Positions 62,523 through 64,000 of a stretch of DNA of 64,000 nucleotides are shown piece after piece. This stretch comes from Rhodobacteraceae bacterium LMO-JJ12 (GTDB lineage: Bacteria; Pseudomonadota; Alphaproteobacteria; Rhodobacterales; Rhodobacteraceae), in contig JAKGBX010000001.1 of NCBI GenBank assembly GCA_021555075.1, positions 2,294,001-2,358,000 on the forward strand, in the 5' to 3' direction. Positions within the stretch are counted from its first letter, which is position 1. Every line of letters begins with the position of its first letter. Position numbers and translations under genes: made by a program. Below the pieces are notes generated by a model. The model was given only the letters and a program-made list of their open reading frames with translations, searched no databases and was not told the DNA's origin.

Positions 62523-63401
62523 TCAGCTTCCCGCTTCTCGCAATGCCCGAGACAATTCGGTGATCGCCTGTGCGGTGCGCACCGAAAAGCCCAGCATTTT
62601 CATCCCGTCCATTCGCACGACCGATCTGTTCTGCCCTGCGGGCGTGGCGGCAATGGCCGGGTGGGAAAACAACTGTTCATCGGTGACGCGGCGACTATCC
62701 TTGCTGTCCATCAAGAGGATCACATCGGCGCCACTTTGAATGATGGCTTCGTCGGTCATGGTCTTGTAATCGTCAAATCCGCTTGCGGCATTCGTCGCCC
62801 CTGCAAGTTCGATGATACCTTGCGCTGCGGTATTCTGACCGCCGACCATGATACGGCCACCGGCCATCGTCAGGATGAAAAGCACCCGTTTGTCACGCAT
62901 GCCTTCGGTCGACGCCGCGGCCGCATCCAGATCACTGCGAATTTGCTCGGCAAGTGCTGCGCCCTTTTCGGGAACGCCCAATGCTTCAGCCACAGTCATG
63001 ATTTTGGTTATCACGGCGTCAGTTGTGTAACCTTCGGGAATTTCGACCAACGAAATGGCCGCCTCGCGAAGAAGCTCCACTTTCTCCACCGGGCCGGCAC
63101 CCTCTTGGGTAATGAGCATGTCAGGATTGACGGAAAGAATACCCTCGGGCGACAGCCGCCGGATATAGCCCACATCCGGAAGCGCGCGCACCTCAGACGG
63201 ATAGTTCGATGTCGTATCGCGCGCCACAAGGCGATCCTCTTCGCCAAGCGCATAGACAATTTCGGTTATGGCGCCGCCGACCGACACGATGCGATTGGCG
63301 GCTTTTTCTGCCTTCCCGGCCTGTGCCGCTGCCACGACGAAGATCGAGACAAGCAGGCACAGGGCAAACTGGGTCCAGAAAAAGGGATGCGTGTATCTCA
63401 T
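62523..63401 (-). CDS. hmuT: Haem ABC transporter substrate-binding protein HmuT
   Basis: A 292-residue periplasmic binding protein of the helical-backbone (type III) class with signal peptide LCLLVSIFVVAAAQAG. IVSVGGAITEIVYALGEEDRLVARDTTSNYP, ALPDVGYIRRLSPEGILSVNPDMLI and KMLGFSVRTAQAITEL are HmuT/ShuT features; the Tyr in VGYIRRLS is the expected axial haem ligand. Its start overlaps hmuS by 4 bp. Confidence 0.95.
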   Translation of the reverse strand: MRYTHPFFWTQFALCLLVSIFVVAAAQAGKAEKAANRIVSVGGAITEIVYALGEEDRLVARDTTSNYPSEVRALPDVGYIRRLSPEGILSVNPDMLITQEGAGPVEKVELLREAAISLVEIPEGYTTDAVITKIMTVAEALGVPEKGAALAEQIRSDLDAAAASTEGMRDKRVLFILTMAGGRIMVGGQNTAAQGIIELAGATNAASGFDDYKTMTDEAIIQSGADVILLMDSKDSRRVTDEQLFSHPAIAATPAGQNRSVVRMDGMKMLGFSVRTAQAITELSRALREAGS

Positions 63402-64000
63402 GCACGCACCGGTTCTTTGCGGGTTTCGAAACCTGCGACCAATTCATTCCATCCCCGAGCGCCGTCCTCGCCGCGCAACACACCAAAGAACTGCGCGATC
63501 AGCCCGCCCTCCGCATCGAACGCTTCGACCGAGATTGCATCACCACGGCGGGTTGCCTTGGTCACGGCATAGACCTCGGCAATGTGGTCCTTGCGCAGGT
63601 GCAGATCAAACCCGGGATCAAGAACGTTGATCCACGGCCCCACTTCGGCGATCTTCTTGACCGGTCCGGTGTGGATTTCGATGCAGCCCATATTGCCGAC
63701 GAACACCATGATCGGTGTTGCCGTCTCTGCCGCCTTGTTAAGAAGCTCTTCGATAACGCTGTTTTCAAGCCGCCGGGCATAAGGCTCGCCCGCGATGCGG
63801 TAAGCACCGAGCCGGTTCATCTTCAACCGTCGCGTCATGATCAGGAACTGATGGGTGTCGGTTATCTTGTCCCATTCTTCACGCAGCTTCTCGGCCTTAT
63901 CGGGGTCGCCCTTGGCGGGCTCGGTCGATTTTCGGGGCTCGACGACAAGCGTGTTTGACTGATCTTCAATCTTCAACTCTTCGACAATCTCTGGCCATGC
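63398..64000 (-). CDS. hmuS: Haem-degrading/haem carrier protein HmuS (HemS/ChuS family), C-terminal part
   Basis: The coding frame runs off the right edge; about 200 residues are visible. WDKITDTHQFLIMTRRLKMNRLGAYRIAG, VFVGNMGCIEIHTGPVKKI and WINVLDPGFDLHLRKDHIAEVYAVTKATRRGD are typical of the C-terminal half of the HemS/HmuS repeat proteins. These bind cytosolic haem and in some species degrade it with oxygen or a reductant. It is upstream of, and overlaps, hmuT. Confidence 0.92.
   Translation of the reverse strand, partial: AWPEIVEELKIEDQSNTLVVEPRKSTEPAKGDPDKAEKLREEWDKITDTHQFLIMTRRLKMNRLGAYRIAGEPYARRLENSVIEELLNKAAETATPIMVFVGNMGCIEIHTGPVKKIAEVGPWINVLDPGFDLHLRKDHIAEVYAVTKATRRGDAISVEAFDAEGGLIAQFFGVLRGEDGARGWNELVAGFETRKEPVRA

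Overview
The window reads as chromosome of a high-GC alphaproteobacterium, most likely a marine Rhodobacterales (Roseobacter-type) organism. Three things point there: the order ftsB - pdhA - pdhB - pdhC with a lipoyl domain on E1-beta, the choline/betaine and TctABC uptake systems, and repeated palindromes of a type I associate with that group. Both window edges cut a gene: a choline/betaine ABC permease on the left and a HmuS-like haem protein on the right.

1-33 kb is mostly housekeeping and transport: choWV, a DMT exporter, a LysE/LysG pair, yebC, a tctCBA tricarboxylate transporter, a formate/nitrite channel, an SLC13/RCK permease, a DUF3179 protein, two overlapping cyclophilins, pgk, an SDR, an AidB-like acyl-CoA dehydrogenase with a thioesterase, ftsB, and a pyruvate dehydrogenase operon that contains an unexpected VOC gene. 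Next come a GT92-like glycosyltransferase and a sulfotransferase-like gene separated by a 115-bp palindromic element, two tRNA-Asp genes, a 40-codon small ORF, ndk, a Bcr/CflA pump, a lipoprotein, an ABC-F ATPase, MarC and an aspartic protease.

33-36.2 kb is an arsenate operon: an ArsR-ArsC fusion, a dedicated GAPDH and ArsJ, all overlapping. 36.3-41.7 kb is a single 1823-residue RTX protein with seven copies of a non-RTX module. phaC and a small membrane protein follow.

45-64 kb is almost entirely on the minus strand and looks like one large haem/metal acquisition island. It has three probable units. (a) hmuSTUV - VOC - exbB - exbD - exbD - tonB. (b) An OprC/NosA-like outer-membrane barrel in which I cannot find a plug domain but see a Met-rich N-terminus, then a small membrane protein, a Tat-exported NitT/TauT-type ABC system and NnrS. 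(c) hutW - hutX - SDR, which resembles the anaerobic haem-degradation order chuW-chuX-chuY, followed by a TonB-dependent haem-type receptor. Units b and c are each preceded by an exact TTGATNNNNATCAA FNR/NnrR-type site (57526-57539 and 50801-50814). The inference is that metal/porphyrin import and oxygen-independent haem opening are switched on together under low oxygen or denitrification.

I saw no integrase, insertion sequence, prophage, CRISPR array or rRNA operon. Gene starts were chosen from visible ribosome binding sites, overlaps and family length. Family names rest on motif recognition, not on database searches.
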